A stretch of 64,000 nucleotides of DNA, taken from contig NZ_FONX01000013.1 of assembly GCF_900113035.1 (NCBI RefSeq), positions 36,978 through 100,977 on the forward strand, written 5' to 3'. Numbering within the stretch: position 1 is the first letter of the stretch; each line of letters begins with the position of its first letter. Positions 1-8,804 of this stretch are shown piece by piece. The position numbers were made by a program, and so were the translations under genes. The notes under the pieces are model-generated. The model searched no databases. It saw only the letters and a program-made list of their open reading frames with translations, and had not been told where the DNA came from. Source of the DNA: Paracidovorax wautersii (GTDB taxonomy: Bacteria; Pseudomonadota; Gammaproteobacteria; Burkholderiales; Burkholderiaceae_C).

Positions 1-282
1 AAGGCTGCTGCAACGACCAAGAAGGCCGCTGCCGCTCCGGTGAAGAAGGCTGCTGCCGCTCCGGCCAAGGCCGCCGCTGCGCCCGCCAAGAAGGCCGCTC
101 CTGCCAAGAAGGCCGCAGCCGCTCCCGCGAAGAAGGCCGCCGCTCCTGCAGCGAAAAAGGCCGCTCCGGCCAAGAAGGCCGCCAAGGCACCGGCTGCATC
201 CGCATCCGCATCCGCGCCCACCCCGCACACCACGCTGAACCCGCAGGCAGCCTGGCCCTTTCCCACCGGCGGCAAGCCGTAA
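1..282 (+). CDS. Lys/Ala-rich histone H1-like protein, C-terminal part
   Basis: The reading frame is open from the first base, so the gene starts outside the window and only about 93 C-terminal residues are seen. They are imperfect repeats of KKAAAPA / AKKAAP, giving a very basic, disordered tail, followed by a short non-repetitive end (ASASASAP, then a tail finishing PFPTGGKP). Such tails occur in bacterial H1-like or AlgP-like DNA-binding proteins, which bind DNA non-specifically. The N-terminal part is missing, so a fusion to a folded DNA-binding domain cannot be excluded. The DNA is a degenerate tandem array and could vary in length between strains. A strong terminator follows 36 bases after the stop. 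Confidence 0.75.
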   Translation, partial: KAAATTKKAAAAPVKKAAAAPAKAAAAPAKKAAPAKKAAAAPAKKAAAPAAKKAAPAKKAAKAPAASASASAPTPHTTLNPQAAWPFPTGGKP

Positions 283-317
283 CTCCACCTTTCAAGACGT
301 TCGCGTCTTTGGTGACC

Positions 318-349
318 AACCCGGTGCAGTGCCTGCACCGGGTTTTTTT
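318..349 (+). terminator. Rho-independent terminator of the histone-like gene
   Basis: An 11-bp perfect stem (318-328 with 334-344) with a 5-nt loop runs directly into a T tract ending at 349. It lies just after the preceding stop codon on the plus strand and before the convergent kinase gene. Confidence 0.9.
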
Positions 350-417
350 ATGCCTGCGCCTCGACGGCCCCACACAGGCCGACTGCAGCGCGCACCGGCC
401 TTCCGATCAGCGCTCGA

Positions 418-1329
418 TCAGGCGGGCGACCATTCCGACACGTTGAAATCGAGCACGTAGTTCTGCGGGCCGCGCTGCGCGATCTTCAAGGCGCCCAGGC
501 GGTTGCCAAGGGCCGCGCATTGGGCCAGCGGCCAGCCGCGCTCCAGCCCGAACAGCAGGGCGCCGCGCCATGCATCGCCGCAGCCCGTGGGATCGACGAC
601 GGCGGCAGGCTGCACCGGAGCCACTGCGGTGCGCTCGCCCTGCTCCCAGACCTCGCAGCCCTGGTCGCCCAGCGTGACGATCAGGCCACGCACCTTGCGG
701 GAAATCTCCGCCAGGCTCCAGCCCGTGCGGTCGCAGAGCATCTTGCCTTCGTAGTCGTTGACGGCCACCCAGCTGGCCTGCTCGACGAAGCGACGCAGCT
801 CTTCGCCATTGAACATGGGCAAGCCCTGGCCCGGATCGAACACGAAGGGGATGCCGGCCTGCACCAGTTGCTCGGCATGCTGCAGCATGGCGTCACGGCC
901 GTCGGGCGCGATGATGGCGAGCTTCACGGACGGATCGGCCTCGATGCGCTGGCCGTGCGCCTGCATCATGGCGCCCGGATGGAAGGCCGTGATCTGGTTG
1001 TTGTCGCGGTCGGTCATGATCAGGGCCTGCGCGGTGTAGATGTCGCCCGTCTGGCCGACATGGCGCGTGTCGATGCCCAGGCCGCGCAGCCGCTCCAGGT
1101 AGTCGGCACCGTCGGTGCCCAGCATGGCCATGGGGCGGGCCTCGCCGCCCAGCAGCTGCAGCGCATAGGCGATGTTGCCGGCGCAGCCGCCGAAATCGCG
1201 GCGCAGCGAGGGCACGAGGAAAGAGACGTTCAGGATGTGCAGCTGCTCCGGCAGGATCTGCTCGGCAAAGCGGCCCTCGAAAGTCATGATGGTGTCGAAC
1301 GCCAGGGAACCGCAGATCAGGGCAGCCAT
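418..1329 (-). CDS. PfkB-family kinase, adenosine kinase-like
   Basis: Encodes a 303-residue ribokinase-fold sugar/nucleoside kinase. The N-terminus (GSLAFDTIMTFEGRF, then ILPEQLHILNVSFLV) closely resembles the actinobacterial adenosine kinase type, which phosphorylates adenosine to AMP. The substrate-binding glycine motif FGGCAGN is at residues 46-52 and the ATP/anion-hole motif DPTGCGDAW at 246-254, with catalytic base D252. The ATG at 1329 is preferred over longer in-frame starts because the upstream codons read through a pure low-complexity tract (FLPFLPSSFLFFFF) that no kinase of this family needs. It is convergent with the histone-like gene and downstream of the DUF3426 gene. Ribokinase or fructokinase activity cannot be ruled out from sequence alone. 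Confidence 0.8.
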   Translation of the reverse strand: MAALICGSLAFDTIMTFEGRFAEQILPEQLHILNVSFLVPSLRRDFGGCAGNIAYALQLLGGEARPMAMLGTDGADYLERLRGLGIDTRHVGQTGDIYTAQALIMTDRDNNQITAFHPGAMMQAHGQRIEADPSVKLAIIAPDGRDAMLQHAEQLVQAGIPFVFDPGQGLPMFNGEELRRFVEQASWVAVNDYEGKMLCDRTGWSLAEISRKVRGLIVTLGDQGCEVWEQGERTAVAPVQPAAVVDPTGCGDAWRGALLFGLERGWPLAQCAALGNRLGALKIAQRGPQNYVLDFNVSEWSPA

Positions 1330-1347
1330 AGGGGGTGAATTCCAGTC

Positions 1348-1394
1348 AGAAAAGAAGAAGAAGAGGAAGGAAGAAGGAAGGAAGGGAAGGAAAG
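1348..1394 (-). repeat. 47-bp homopurine/homopyrimidine tract in kinase leader
   Basis: The plus strand shows 47 uninterrupted purines (AAG, AGG and GAAGG units), so the mRNA leader of the kinase is pure C/U about 20 bases upstream of its ATG. Similar tracts in the same orientation precede three other genes in this window (7144-7163, 10353-10378, 26735-26776). Confidence 0.85.
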
Positions 1395-1409
1395 CGGGCG
1401 GCGCAAGGC

Positions 1410-2906
1410 TCAGGGATAGAAGGCCAGCACACGGTAGCCCGTGACGCGGTCCGCGCCAGTGCTCACGCTCAGCGGCACCGTGCCGCTCCACTCGCCCTGG
1501 GAAGGCAATGTCTCGGGCGCGCCGACCTCATCAGGCCGCAGCACGCGGCGCACGACGGGCTGGTCCTTGGCGTCGGTCAGCGTCAACTCCACGGCGGGCA
1601 TGGCGAGCACCGTGGAGCCACGGTTCTTGAGCGTCAATTGCAGCTGGAAGCCCCCCTCCCGCGCCTTGGCGAAAGACGACCCGTCGATGACCACGTCGGC
1701 GATGTGCCGCAGGGGCGCCACCTCGCAGCCGAGCGCGCGGCACACGGCCTGCAACGCAGGCCGCATGGCCGGATGCTGGGCCGCGATCAGATCGCGCTCG
1801 CGCCAGGCGACCTGCACCACGAGGCCGGCCAGCAGGACCAGGGACGCCACCGCCAGCACGGCCTGCACGGTGCGGCTCTGCCAGAAGGCCTGCCGCCGGG
1901 CCGCGCGCACGAAACCAGGTTCCTCGGTATCCGCCGCAGCGAAAGCGCCGCGGGAAAAAGCCGTTCGCGCCTCGCCACCGCGCTCTGCATGTCGCAAGGA
2001 ATCCGGGCCCTGCGCCTCCCACCCCCGATCGCCTGCGGAAAACTCCGGCAAAGCATCGTGCTCGCTGCTCTCATCGGCCTTGCGCAGCAGGCCGCCAGGC
2101 ACCTCCGGGGACCAGGAGACGGCCGGCGCCGGCCCAGCTTCGGCGATGGCGTGTGCCTCCAGGCCGACCATGGCATCCAGCGGATCGGCCGCCCAGGACG
2201 CCTCGCCGCCCTCCAGGGCCGATGCGAGATCCGCATCGTCATCCTCAGCATCCTGCGCCGCCGCCTCGCCGCGGCCGGCATCGCCCTCATCAGGCGGGGC
2301 GTCGTCTTCCAGGCCCTCGATATCGTCGGGCCAGCCGGAATCGCGCAGCTCCGCGAAGGGCAGTTCGTAGCCGCCGGAGTCCGGGGCCGGTTCGCGCTCG
2401 AGGTATGGCTCTGCGACGGCCGGTGCCGAGGGGGCGGAATGCGATGGCTGCGCATCGTCGTCGAACGATGCGGTGCGCGCCCCATCGCCCTCATCATCGT
2501 CTCCGTCCTGGAGTGGCGGAGCCTGCAGCGTTGACGCCGCAGCCGCAGCCTGCCGCGGGCTGCTCCATACATCCGCGACATTGCGCGAGGCGATCGCCGG
2601 CTCGGCCGCAGGTTCAGGTGTGGGCGCAAGATCGGCCGCAGCGGATGCGAGCGGCTCCGGTACAGGCGGCTCCGGCGCCAGAGGCTGCGCAAGGCCCGGC
2701 TCCATGCCTGCAGCTTCGGCCGCCGGCGATGCATCGGCCACCGGCGCGGGCGCCGGGCGCGGCGCCGGCATCTCCAGCAGGTTGGAGGCGGCGTGGAAGA
2801 CTTCCTTGCATTGGCCGCAGCGCACCCAGCCATCGGAAATGCGCAGCTGGTCCGCCACGACCTTGAAGGTGGTTGCGCAGGCGGGGCAGCGGGTGATCTG
2901 GCTCAT
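1410..2906 (-). CDS. Zinc-ribbon and DUF3426 membrane protein
   Basis: A 498-residue protein of the family usually annotated as MJ0042-type zinc finger plus DUF3426. The N-terminal ribbon has cysteines at 7, 10, 30 and 33 (CPAC and CGQC). A long acidic Ala/Pro-rich disordered stretch (about 50-340) leads to one membrane segment at about 346-367, then a globular domain with alternating hydrophobic strands to the C-terminus. Topology would put the ribbon in the cytoplasm and the DUF3426 domain in the periplasm. It follows prmA in the same direction with a 71-base gap, an order I recall as common in Burkholderiales. The molecular function is not known; the family name rests on architecture. Confidence 0.85.
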   Translation of the reverse strand: MSQITRCPACATTFKVVADQLRISDGWVRCGQCKEVFHAASNLLEMPAPRPAPAPVADASPAAEAAGMEPGLAQPLAPEPPVPEPLASAAADLAPTPEPAAEPAIASRNVADVWSSPRQAAAAASTLQAPPLQDGDDDEGDGARTASFDDDAQPSHSAPSAPAVAEPYLEREPAPDSGGYELPFAELRDSGWPDDIEGLEDDAPPDEGDAGRGEAAAQDAEDDDADLASALEGGEASWAADPLDAMVGLEAHAIAEAGPAPAVSWSPEVPGGLLRKADESSEHDALPEFSAGDRGWEAQGPDSLRHAERGGEARTAFSRGAFAAADTEEPGFVRAARRQAFWQSRTVQAVLAVASLVLLAGLVVQVAWRERDLIAAQHPAMRPALQAVCRALGCEVAPLRHIADVVIDGSSFAKAREGGFQLQLTLKNRGSTVLAMPAVELTLTDAKDQPVVRRVLRPDEVGAPETLPSQGEWSGTVPLSVSTGADRVTGYRVLAFYP

Positions 2907-2977
2907 CGGCTGGGCATTGTAGGTGCGCCCTGCCGGCGCGCCGCCGGGCTCGCGTCACGGCGGCGGCGCGGGGCGCG

Positions 2978-3883
2978 TCAGCGCCGTGCGGTCATCAGGA
3001 TCCAGCCGTCTTCCTGGTCGGAGACTTCCAGCGCGAGATACGGCGCATAGGCGGCCTTGAGCTCGTCGGCCTGGCGCTCCAGGATGCCGGCCAGCACCAG
3101 GTGGCCGCCCTCGGCCACGTGGCCGCACAGCAGCGGCGCCAGCACCTTGAGCGGCGTGGCCAGGATGTTGGCCAGCACGGTCTGGTAGCTGCCCTGGGCC
3201 CGGTCGGGCAGGCCGGCCGTCAGCTGCACGCCGTTGGCCTCGGCGTTCTGCAGGGTCGAATCGACGGCGGCCTGGTCGATGTCCACCGCATCGACGCTGC
3301 CGGCGCCGAACTTGGCCGCGCCGATGGCCAGGATGCCGGAGCCGCAGCCGTAGTCGAGCACGCGGCCCAGGCCGGCGCCGCCCGCCGTCTCGGCGGCCGC
3401 GCCGTGCCGCGCGATCCAGCGCAGGCACATGCGGGTGGTGGGGTGCGTGCCGGTACCGAAGGCCAGGCCCGGGTCCAGCCGGATGTGGCGCACGGCGGCG
3501 GCGGGCAGCTCATGCCAGGTGGGCACGATCCAGAAATCCGGCGTGATATCGACCGGCGCGAACTGCGACTGCGTCAGGCGCACCCAGTCCTGGTCCTGCA
3601 CGGCCGTGATGCCCAGCACGCGGCAGCCGTCGAAGAAGTCCTGCACCTGCAGCAGTTCGCGCGCCTCTTCGGCCAGGGCTTCGGTCGAGAACAGCGCCAC
3701 CATGCGGCTGCGCTGCCAGCCGTCCTTCGGGGGCGGCATGCCGGGCTCGCCGAAGAGCGCCTGCTCCGCATCGGTCTGCGCGTCGGCGTCTTCCACGGAG
3801 ACGCTGAGCGCCTCCAGCGCATCGAAGGCATCGCTCAAGGCTTCGACCCGGTCTTCCGGGCACATCAGGCTCAGTTCAAACAT
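2978..3883 (-). CDS. prmA: Ribosomal protein L11 methyltransferase PrmA
   Basis: A 301-residue SAM-dependent methyltransferase that trimethylates ribosomal protein L11 at several positions. The family-specific motif LDPGLAFGTGTHPTT is at residues 136-150, the SAM motif I DYGCGSG at 177-183, and the catalytic-loop motif ANILATP near 238-244. The N-terminal substrate domain is present, so length and order match E. coli PrmA. The ATG at 3883 has a GGAGAG ribosome-binding site; an upstream in-frame start would read through the accC terminator hairpin and is not credible. It lies downstream of accBC but is separated from it by a strong terminator, so it probably has its own promoter or depends on read-through. 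Confidence 0.95.
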   Translation of the reverse strand: MFELSLMCPEDRVEALSDAFDALEALSVSVEDADAQTDAEQALFGEPGMPPPKDGWQRSRMVALFSTEALAEEARELLQVQDFFDGCRVLGITAVQDQDWVRLTQSQFAPVDITPDFWIVPTWHELPAAAVRHIRLDPGLAFGTGTHPTTRMCLRWIARHGAAAETAGGAGLGRVLDYGCGSGILAIGAAKFGAGSVDAVDIDQAAVDSTLQNAEANGVQLTAGLPDRAQGSYQTVLANILATPLKVLAPLLCGHVAEGGHLVLAGILERQADELKAAYAPYLALEVSDQEDGWILMTARR

Positions 3884-3932
3884 CTCGGCTCTCCAGGTTC
3901 CGGCGCCGCGGCGCACCGGCCGCCCACCCAAC

Positions 3933-3970
3933 AAAAAACAATGCTGGCCTCCGTCGCCGGAGGCCAGCAT
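3933..3970 (-). terminator. Intrinsic terminator after accC
   Basis: A 12-bp perfect stem (3941-3952 with 3959-3970) and 6-nt loop, followed on the minus strand by TGTTTTTTG. It lies 34 bases past the accC stop and separates accBC from prmA. Confidence 0.9.
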
Positions 3971-4004
3971 GCAGACTCTTCAACAGCGCATCAGCGCCCG
4001 GGCA

Positions 4005-5354
4005 TCAGCGCTTGTGATGCGTCAGCCACTCTTCCAGGTAGTGGATGTTGGTGCCGCCGGCCATGAACTTGGCGTCCACCATCAGCTCGCGGTGCAGCGG
4101 GATGTTGGTGTTGATGCCTTCGATCACGGTCTCGGACAGCGCCGTGCGCATGCGCGCCAGCGCCTCTTCGCGCGTGTCGCCGTGGACGATGATCTTGCCG
4201 ATCATGGAGTCGTAGTTCGGCGGCACGTAGTAGTTGGTGTAGGCGTGGGAATCCACCCGCACGCCCGGGCCACCCGGCGCGTGCCACATGGTGATGCGGC
4301 CCGGCGAGGGCGTGAACTTGTACGGATCTTCGGCGTTCACGCGGCATTCGATGGCATGGCCGCGGATCTCGATCTGGCGCTGGGTGAACGGCAGCTTCTC
4401 GCCGGCGGCCACCATGATCTGCGTCTTGACGATGTCCACGCCCGTGATCCACTCGGTCACCGGGTGTTCCACCTGCACGCGGGTGTTCATCTCGATGAAG
4501 TAGAACTCGCCGTTTTCGTACAGGAACTCGAACGTGCCCGCACCGCGGTAGCCGATCTTCTTGCAGGCGGCGACGCAGCGTTCGCCGATGCGCTCGATCA
4601 GCTTGCGCGGAATGCCCGGAGCCGGCGCCTCTTCGATCACCTTCTGGTGGCGACGCTGCATGGAGCAGTCGCGCTCGCCCAGATACACGGCGTTGCGGTG
4701 CTTGTCGGCCAGCACCTGGATCTCGATGTGGCGCGGGTTCTGGAGGAACTTCTCCATGTAGACGGCCGGATTGCCGAACGCGGCGCCCGCCTCGGCCTTG
4801 GTCATCTGCACGGCGTTGATCAGGGCCGCTTCGGTATGCACCACGCGCATGCCGCGGCCACCGCCACCGCCTGCCGCCTTGATGATGACGGGGTAGCCGA
4901 TGGTCTTGGCGATGCGGCGGATCTGCACCGGATCGTCGGGCAGCTCGCCCTCGGAGCCGGGCACGCAGGGCACGCCCGCGCGGATCATGGCCTGCTTGGC
5001 CGAGACCTTGTCGCCCATGATGCGGATCGACTCGGGCGAGGGGCCGATGAACTGGAAGCCGCTCTTTTCCACGCGCTCGGCGAAGTCGGCGTTCTCGGAC
5101 AGGAAGCCGTAGCCGGGGTGGATGGCTTCGGCGTCGGTCACCTCGGCGGCCGAGATGATGGCCGGCATGTTGAGGTAGGACAGCGGCGAGGGCGCCGGGC
5201 CGATGCAGACGGCCTCTTCGGCCAGCTTGACGTACTTGGCGTCGCGGTCGGCCTCGGAATACACCATGACGGCCTTGACGCCCAGTTCACGGCACGCGCG
5301 CTGAATGCGCAGAGCGATCTCTCCGCGATTCGCAACCAGAATCTTCTTGAACAT
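4005..5354 (-). CDS. accC: Acetyl-CoA carboxylase biotin carboxylase subunit
   Basis: Biotin carboxylase, 449 residues, the usual length. It carboxylates biotin on AccB using ATP and bicarbonate, the first half-reaction of malonyl-CoA synthesis for fatty acids. It begins [17 protein letters not shown], has the ATP-grasp glycine loop [12 protein letters not shown] and the conserved active-site segment [14 protein letters not shown]. It starts 7 bases after the accB stop and ends at a terminator, so accB-accC form a two-gene operon. Confidence 0.97.
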   Translation of the reverse strand: MFKKILVANRGEIALRIQRACRELGVKAVMVYSEADRDAKYVKLAEEAVCIGPAPSPLSYLNMPAIISAAEVTDAEAIHPGYGFLSENADFAERVEKSGFQFIGPSPESIRIMGDKVSAKQAMIRAGVPCVPGSEGELPDDPVQIRRIAKTIGYPVIIKAAGGGGGRGMRVVHTEAALINAVQMTKAEAGAAFGNPAVYMEKFLQNPRHIEIQVLADKHRNAVYLGERDCSMQRRHQKVIEEAPAPGIPRKLIERIGERCVAACKKIGYRGAGTFEFLYENGEFYFIEMNTRVQVEHPVTEWITGVDIVKTQIMVAAGEKLPFTQRQIEIRGHAIECRVNAEDPYKFTPSPGRITMWHAPGGPGVRVDSHAYTNYYVPPNYDSMIGKIIVHGDTREEALARMRTALSETVIEGINTNIPLHRELMVDAKFMAGGTNIHYLEEWLTHHKR

Positions 5355-5361
5355 GCGGCGC

Positions 5362-5811
5362 TTACTCGATGACGAAGAGCGGCTGACCGTATTCGACTGC
5401 CTGGCCGTTCTCGCCCAGGATGCGCGTGATCGTGCCGGACTTGTCGGCTTCGATCTCGTTGAGGATCTTCATCGCTTCGATGATGCAGATGGTCTCGCCT
5501 TCCTTGACCTGGCTGCCGACTTCGACGAATGCCTTGGCGCCGGGGCTGGAGGCACGGTAGAAGGTGCCGACCATGGGCGACTTGACCACGTGGCCGGTCT
5601 GGGCGGGTGCGGCTTCCGGCGCAGGCGCGGCAGCGGCGGGCGCAGCGGCCACGGGGGCGGCGGCCTGCATGGGGGCGGCCACGTATTGCTGGACGACGGC
5701 GCCGCCGCTCTTGACGATGCGGACCTTGCCCTCGGCTTCGGTGATCTCCAGTTCAGACACGTTCGACTCGGATACGAGGTCGATCAGGGTCTTGAGTTTT
5801 CGCAAATCCAT
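5362..5811 (-). CDS. accB: Biotin carboxyl carrier protein of acetyl-CoA carboxylase
   Basis: A 149-residue BCCP. An N-terminal dimer region is followed by an Ala/Pro-rich flexible linker (about residues 45-80) and the C-terminal biotinyl domain. The biotin-accepting lysine is K115 in EAMKI; the common form is EAMKM, so the residue after the lysine is Ile here. It is the first gene of the accB-accC operon. The 109 bases upstream are AT-rich compared with the surroundings and probably carry the promoter, but I cannot define boxes with confidence. Confidence 0.96.
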   Translation of the reverse strand: MDLRKLKTLIDLVSESNVSELEITEAEGKVRIVKSGGAVVQQYVAAPMQAAAPVAAAPAAAAPAPEAAPAQTGHVVKSPMVGTFYRASSPGAKAFVEVGSQVKEGETICIIEAMKILNEIEADKSGTITRILGENGQAVEYGQPLFVIE

Positions 5812-5920
5812 GAGGGCTCCAGCGGCTAAAAACGAAAGAGGCGCGAATTTACCCGAATTTCAGCCTAATTCCGCGAATCTTCCGCAAATGTCATCTTCTG
5901 AAGTTGGGAAATGACTTGCG

Positions 5921-6502
5921 TCAGCCCAGTTGCGCCCAGGCCTTGAGGTCGTCCGCCGTCACCTGGCCCATTTTACGGTGCAAGATGTTGCCATCTGCAC
6001 CGAACACCACGGTAAAAGGCAGCCCGCCGGCGAGGTTGCCGAGCGAGCGGGCCATGTCGGTCCCGCCCAGCCCACCCAGCGCGATCGGAAAATCGAGCGG
6101 CAGGCGCTGCAGGAACTGCCGCACCGCCGTCGGCTGGTCGATGGCCAGACCCACCACTTGCCAGCCGCGAGCCTTCTGTTCGCGGTAGAAGCCGTTGAGC
6201 AAGGGCAGCTCTTCCACGCAGGGCGGGCACCAGGTGGCCCAGAAGTTCAGCACCAGCGGCTTGCCGCGAAAGCTCTGCATGGCGACCGCATCGCCGGCCG
6301 GCGCATTGAAGCCCGAGGCCCAGAAGGCGGTTTCGGTTTCGGAGAGCGCCGCAGGCGCGGCATGCGGCTGCAGCCGCTGCCATGCCAGCCCGGCGCCGGC
6401 CACGGCAGCCGCTGCGCCCACGCCGGCCGCGAGCCAGCGGCGGCGCGACGTCGTCGCAGAGGGAACGGGAGCGGGCGAAGGGGATGGGGTTGGAGAGTTC
6501 AT
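5921..6502 (-). CDS. TlpA-like exported thioredoxin-fold protein
   Basis: A 193-residue TlpA/ResA-family disulfide reductase. The N-terminus carries arginines at 20-22 (SRRRWL) followed by an alanine-rich hydrophobic segment (about 24-40), a Tat-like or Sec signal/anchor, so the catalytic domain should lie outside the inner membrane. The redox motif is WCPPC at residues 91-95 after LNFWAT, and the cis-proline region reads GLPFTVV. Such proteins keep periplasmic or cytochrome-maturation thiols reduced; the partner is not evident. Its start overlaps the stop of the upstream conserved gene by 4 bases (ATGA), so the two are probably translationally coupled. Confidence 0.88.
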   Translation of the reverse strand: MNSPTPSPSPAPVPSATTSRRRWLAAGVGAAAAVAGAGLAWQRLQPHAAPAALSETETAFWASGFNAPAGDAVAMQSFRGKPLVLNFWATWCPPCVEELPLLNGFYREQKARGWQVVGLAIDQPTAVRQFLQRLPLDFPIALGGLGGTDMARSLGNLAGGLPFTVVFGADGNILHRKMGQVTADDLKAWAQLG

Positions 6503-7137
6503 GCGGCGGTATCGGTATCCGTATGGGATGAAGGGGCGGCGGAGGCCGCCAGCAGCTGACGCACGGCCTGGGCGTCGCCCCGGGGCGTGCGCCCGCGCGC
6601 GTCGGGCTTGAGGGCGCCGCGCAGGTCGTCCAGGTCATAAACCATGAGATGCACGCCCACGTTCTCGCCCAGCTGGGGCGCGAGGCTGCTGAGGCTCAGC
6701 GCCTCCACGGGCTCGCCGCGGAAGCCGGTGACGGTGCGCGGTTCGTAATCGACATGGTGGTCGATCAGCGCGATCTCGGCCGATTTGCAGTCATCGCAGA
6801 AGAGCTGCAGATAGATGTCGGAGAGCCGCGTCGCCGTGCCGTGCCAGACCGCGCCCGCCAAGTAGGGGCGGAACTGCGCCATGCGCTCCATCCAGACCAG
6901 GGCCAGCTCGCGCAGGGCGCGCAGCTCGGCGGGCTGGGTGTCGGCGCAGAAGAGGCCGATGTATTCGCGCACGGCGTCTTCGACCAGGTCGTTGTCGGGC
7001 AGCGGCGTGCGGGTGGGCAGGCCCAGGTCGCGCACGGCGCGGCGCTTGGCGGGGCCCCATTCCAGCCCCTCTTCGACGACCAGTCGGGCGGCGGCGCTGG
7101 CGATCTCGGTGGCGAGTGCGTTTTCCATGGCGTGCAT
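6499..7137 (-). CDS. Conserved protein, possible nucleotidyltransferase-like
   Basis: A 212-residue soluble protein I do not firmly recognise. The central segment AGAVWHGTATRLSDIYLQLF followed by DDCKSAEIALIDHHVDYE resembles the GS-x-SD pattern of nucleotidyltransferase-fold proteins, but key acidic residues are not certain. The C-terminus is Ser/Thr/Asp-rich. Two ATGs lie close together (7137 and 7128); neither has a strong ribosome-binding site, and a C/U-only tract (7144-7163) sits right upstream. It is divergent from mpl and coupled to the TlpA-like gene by a 4-base overlap. Confidence 0.6.
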   Translation of the reverse strand: MHAMENALATEIASAAARLVVEEGLEWGPAKRRAVRDLGLPTRTPLPDNDLVEDAVREYIGLFCADTQPAELRALRELALVWMERMAQFRPYLAGAVWHGTATRLSDIYLQLFCDDCKSAEIALIDHHVDYEPRTVTGFRGEPVEALSLSSLAPQLGENVGVHLMVYDLDDLRGALKPDARGRTPRGDAQAVRQLLAASAAPSSHTDTDTAA

Positions 7138-7143
7138 CCGGTT

Positions 7144-7163
7144 GAAGAAGAAGAAAGAAGAAG
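7144..7163 (-). repeat. 20-bp homopyrimidine tract upstream of start
   Basis: Twenty uninterrupted purines on the plus strand (GAA/AAG units), hence a C/U run in the mRNA, ending 6 bases before the possible start at 7137. It belongs with the tracts at 1348, 10353 and 26735. Confidence 0.8.
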
Positions 7164-7271
7164 CGGGAAGCTGTGGAAGGCGATTGTCGCGCCAAGCCTC
7201 GCGCCGGGCCCTGACGCCGGCATGACGGCCGGACAGACCTGGGGGATTTGCGCAGCGGCCAGCCCGCCTTC

Positions 7272-7312
7272 GCTACGCTTTCGATAGCTGCCAGCGCTTG
7301 CCAGGCAAGCGC
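7272..7312 (+). repeat. 17-bp palindromic motif plus CAAGCGC hairpin, copy a
   Basis: The motif GCTAC-GCTTTCG-ATAGC (7272-7288) is followed 5 bases later by a hairpin with arms GCGCTTG (7294-7300) and CAAGCGC (7306-7312) and a 5-nt loop. It lies in the divergent gap between the conserved gene and mpl. The same composite recurs at 30801-30843, 32070-32110 and 56896-56939. Confidence 0.8.
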
Positions 7313-7350
7313 CAGCGGCCTGCAGGGCGGCAAACGTAGAATCGGCGCCC

Positions 7351-8763
7351 ATGCATATTCACATACTGGGCATCTGCGGCACGTTCATGGGCGGGCTGGC
7401 CGCGCTGGCACGCGAGGCGGGCCACAAGGTCACGGGCTGCGATGCGGGCGTCTATCCGCCGATGAGCGACCAGCTACGCGCCCTGGGCATCGAGCTGATC
7501 GAGGGCTACGGCGCCGACCAGATGGCCCTCGGCCCTGACCTCTACGTCATCGGCAACGTGGTAAGCCGCGCCCGGCTGGCGGACGGCAGCCCCAAGTTTC
7601 CGCTGATGGAGGCCATTCTGGATGCAGGCGCCCCCTACACCAGCGGCCCGCAGTGGCTGTCCGAACATGTGCTGCAGGGCCGGCACGTGCTGGCCGTGGC
7701 CGGCACGCACGGCAAGACGACCACCACGTCGATGCTGGCCTGGGTGCTGGAATGCGCCGGGCTGCAGCCGGGCTTTCTGGTGGGCGGCGTACCGCTGGAT
7801 TTCGGCGTCTCGGCCCGGCTGGGCGCGGCCCGGCGGCCGGTGGCCGGATCGGGCCCGGCGGGCGAAGCGCCCGTCTTCGTGATCGAGGCGGACGAGTACG
7901 ACACCGCCTTTTTCGACAAGCGCAGCAAGTTCGTCCACTACCGGCCGCGCACCGCCGTGCTGAACAACCTCGAGTTCGACCACGCGGACATCTTCGACGA
8001 CCTAGCGGCCATCGAGCGCCAGTTCCACCATCTGGTGCGCACGGTGCCGCCTTCGGGCCGCGTGGTGGTCAACGGCCTCGAAGAGAGCCTGGCGCGCGTG
8101 CTGCACGCGGGTTGCTGGAGCGAGGTGGCGAGCTTCGGCGCGGCGGTGAGCGACTTCACCGCGCAGGGCGAGCCGCATGCCTTCGACGTGCTGCACCGCG
8201 GCCAGACGGTGGGCCGCGTGGAATGGGAACTGGGCGGCCTGCACAACCAGCTCAACGCGCTGGCCGCGATCGCCGCAGCGCAGCATGTGGGCGTGGCGCC
8301 GGCCGATGCCGCCGCGGCCCTCGCGCGCTTTCGCAACGTCAAGCGGCGCATGGAGCTGCGCGGCACGGCGGGCGGCGTCGCCGTCTATGACGACTTCGCC
8401 CACCACCCGACCGCGCTGCGCACCACGCTGGACGGCCTGCGCCGCCGCGCGGGGCCGGGCGCGCGCATCCTCGCAGCCTTCGAGCCGCGCAGCAACACCA
8501 TGAAGCTGGGCACCATGAAGGCGCAGCTGCCCTGGGCGCTGGAGGCGGCCGACCTGTCGTTCTGCCACACGGCCGGCCTGGACTGGGACGCGCGAGCCGC
8601 GCTGGCGCCGCTGGGCGAGCGGGCCACCACCGCCGCCAGCGTGCCCGAACTGGTCGCGCAGATCACCCAGGCGGCGCGCCCGGGCGACCATGTGGTCTGC
8701 ATGAGCAACGGCAGCTTCGGCGGCATCCACGCGCTGCTGCTCGAATCGCTATCGAAAAAATAG
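7351..8763 (+). CDS. mpl: UDP-MurNAc:L-Ala-gamma-D-Glu-meso-DAP ligase Mpl
   Basis: A 470-residue Mur ligase that attaches recycled tripeptide directly to UDP-MurNAc, so it works in cell-wall recycling in the cytoplasm. It begins MHIHILGICGTFMGGLA, typical of Mpl rather than MurC, has the ATP P-loop GTHGKTTTT at 118-126, the metal/substrate motif EADEYDTAFFDKRSKF, and the Mpl-specific C-terminal segment FEPRSNTMK at about 378-386. Meso-DAP specificity fits the MurE encoded in the same window. The stop codon TAG lies inside a copy of the 17-bp palindromic motif, which supplies the last residues SLSKK. Confidence 0.95.
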   Translation: MHIHILGICGTFMGGLAALAREAGHKVTGCDAGVYPPMSDQLRALGIELIEGYGADQMALGPDLYVIGNVVSRARLADGSPKFPLMEAILDAGAPYTSGPQWLSEHVLQGRHVLAVAGTHGKTTTTSMLAWVLECAGLQPGFLVGGVPLDFGVSARLGAARRPVAGSGPAGEAPVFVIEADEYDTAFFDKRSKFVHYRPRTAVLNNLEFDHADIFDDLAAIERQFHHLVRTVPPSGRVVVNGLEESLARVLHAGCWSEVASFGAAVSDFTAQGEPHAFDVLHRGQTVGRVEWELGGLHNQLNALAAIAAAQHVGVAPADAAAALARFRNVKRRMELRGTAGGVAVYDDFAHHPTALRTTLDGLRRRAGPGARILAAFEPRSNTMKLGTMKAQLPWALEAADLSFCHTAGLDWDARAALAPLGERATTAASVPELVAQITQAARPGDHVVCMSNGSFGGIHALLLESLSKK

Positions 8764-8764
8764 C
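8748..8764 (+). repeat. 17-bp palindromic motif at the mpl stop, copy b
   Basis: A perfect form: GCTAT-CGAAAAA-ATAGC. The mpl stop TAG occupies 8761-8763 within the right half-site. A small CCAGG/CCTGG hairpin follows. Confidence 0.8.
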
Positions 8765-8804
8765 GCCATACCCAGGCGGGACCTGGGCTACAGCCACTTT
8801 CGAC

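Noticed and set aside
5825-5841. GCTAA-AAACGAA-AGAGG upstream of accB as another copy of the 17-bp motif
   Set aside because: Both half-sites deviate (GCTAA, AGAGG) from the pattern kept by the eleven accepted copies.
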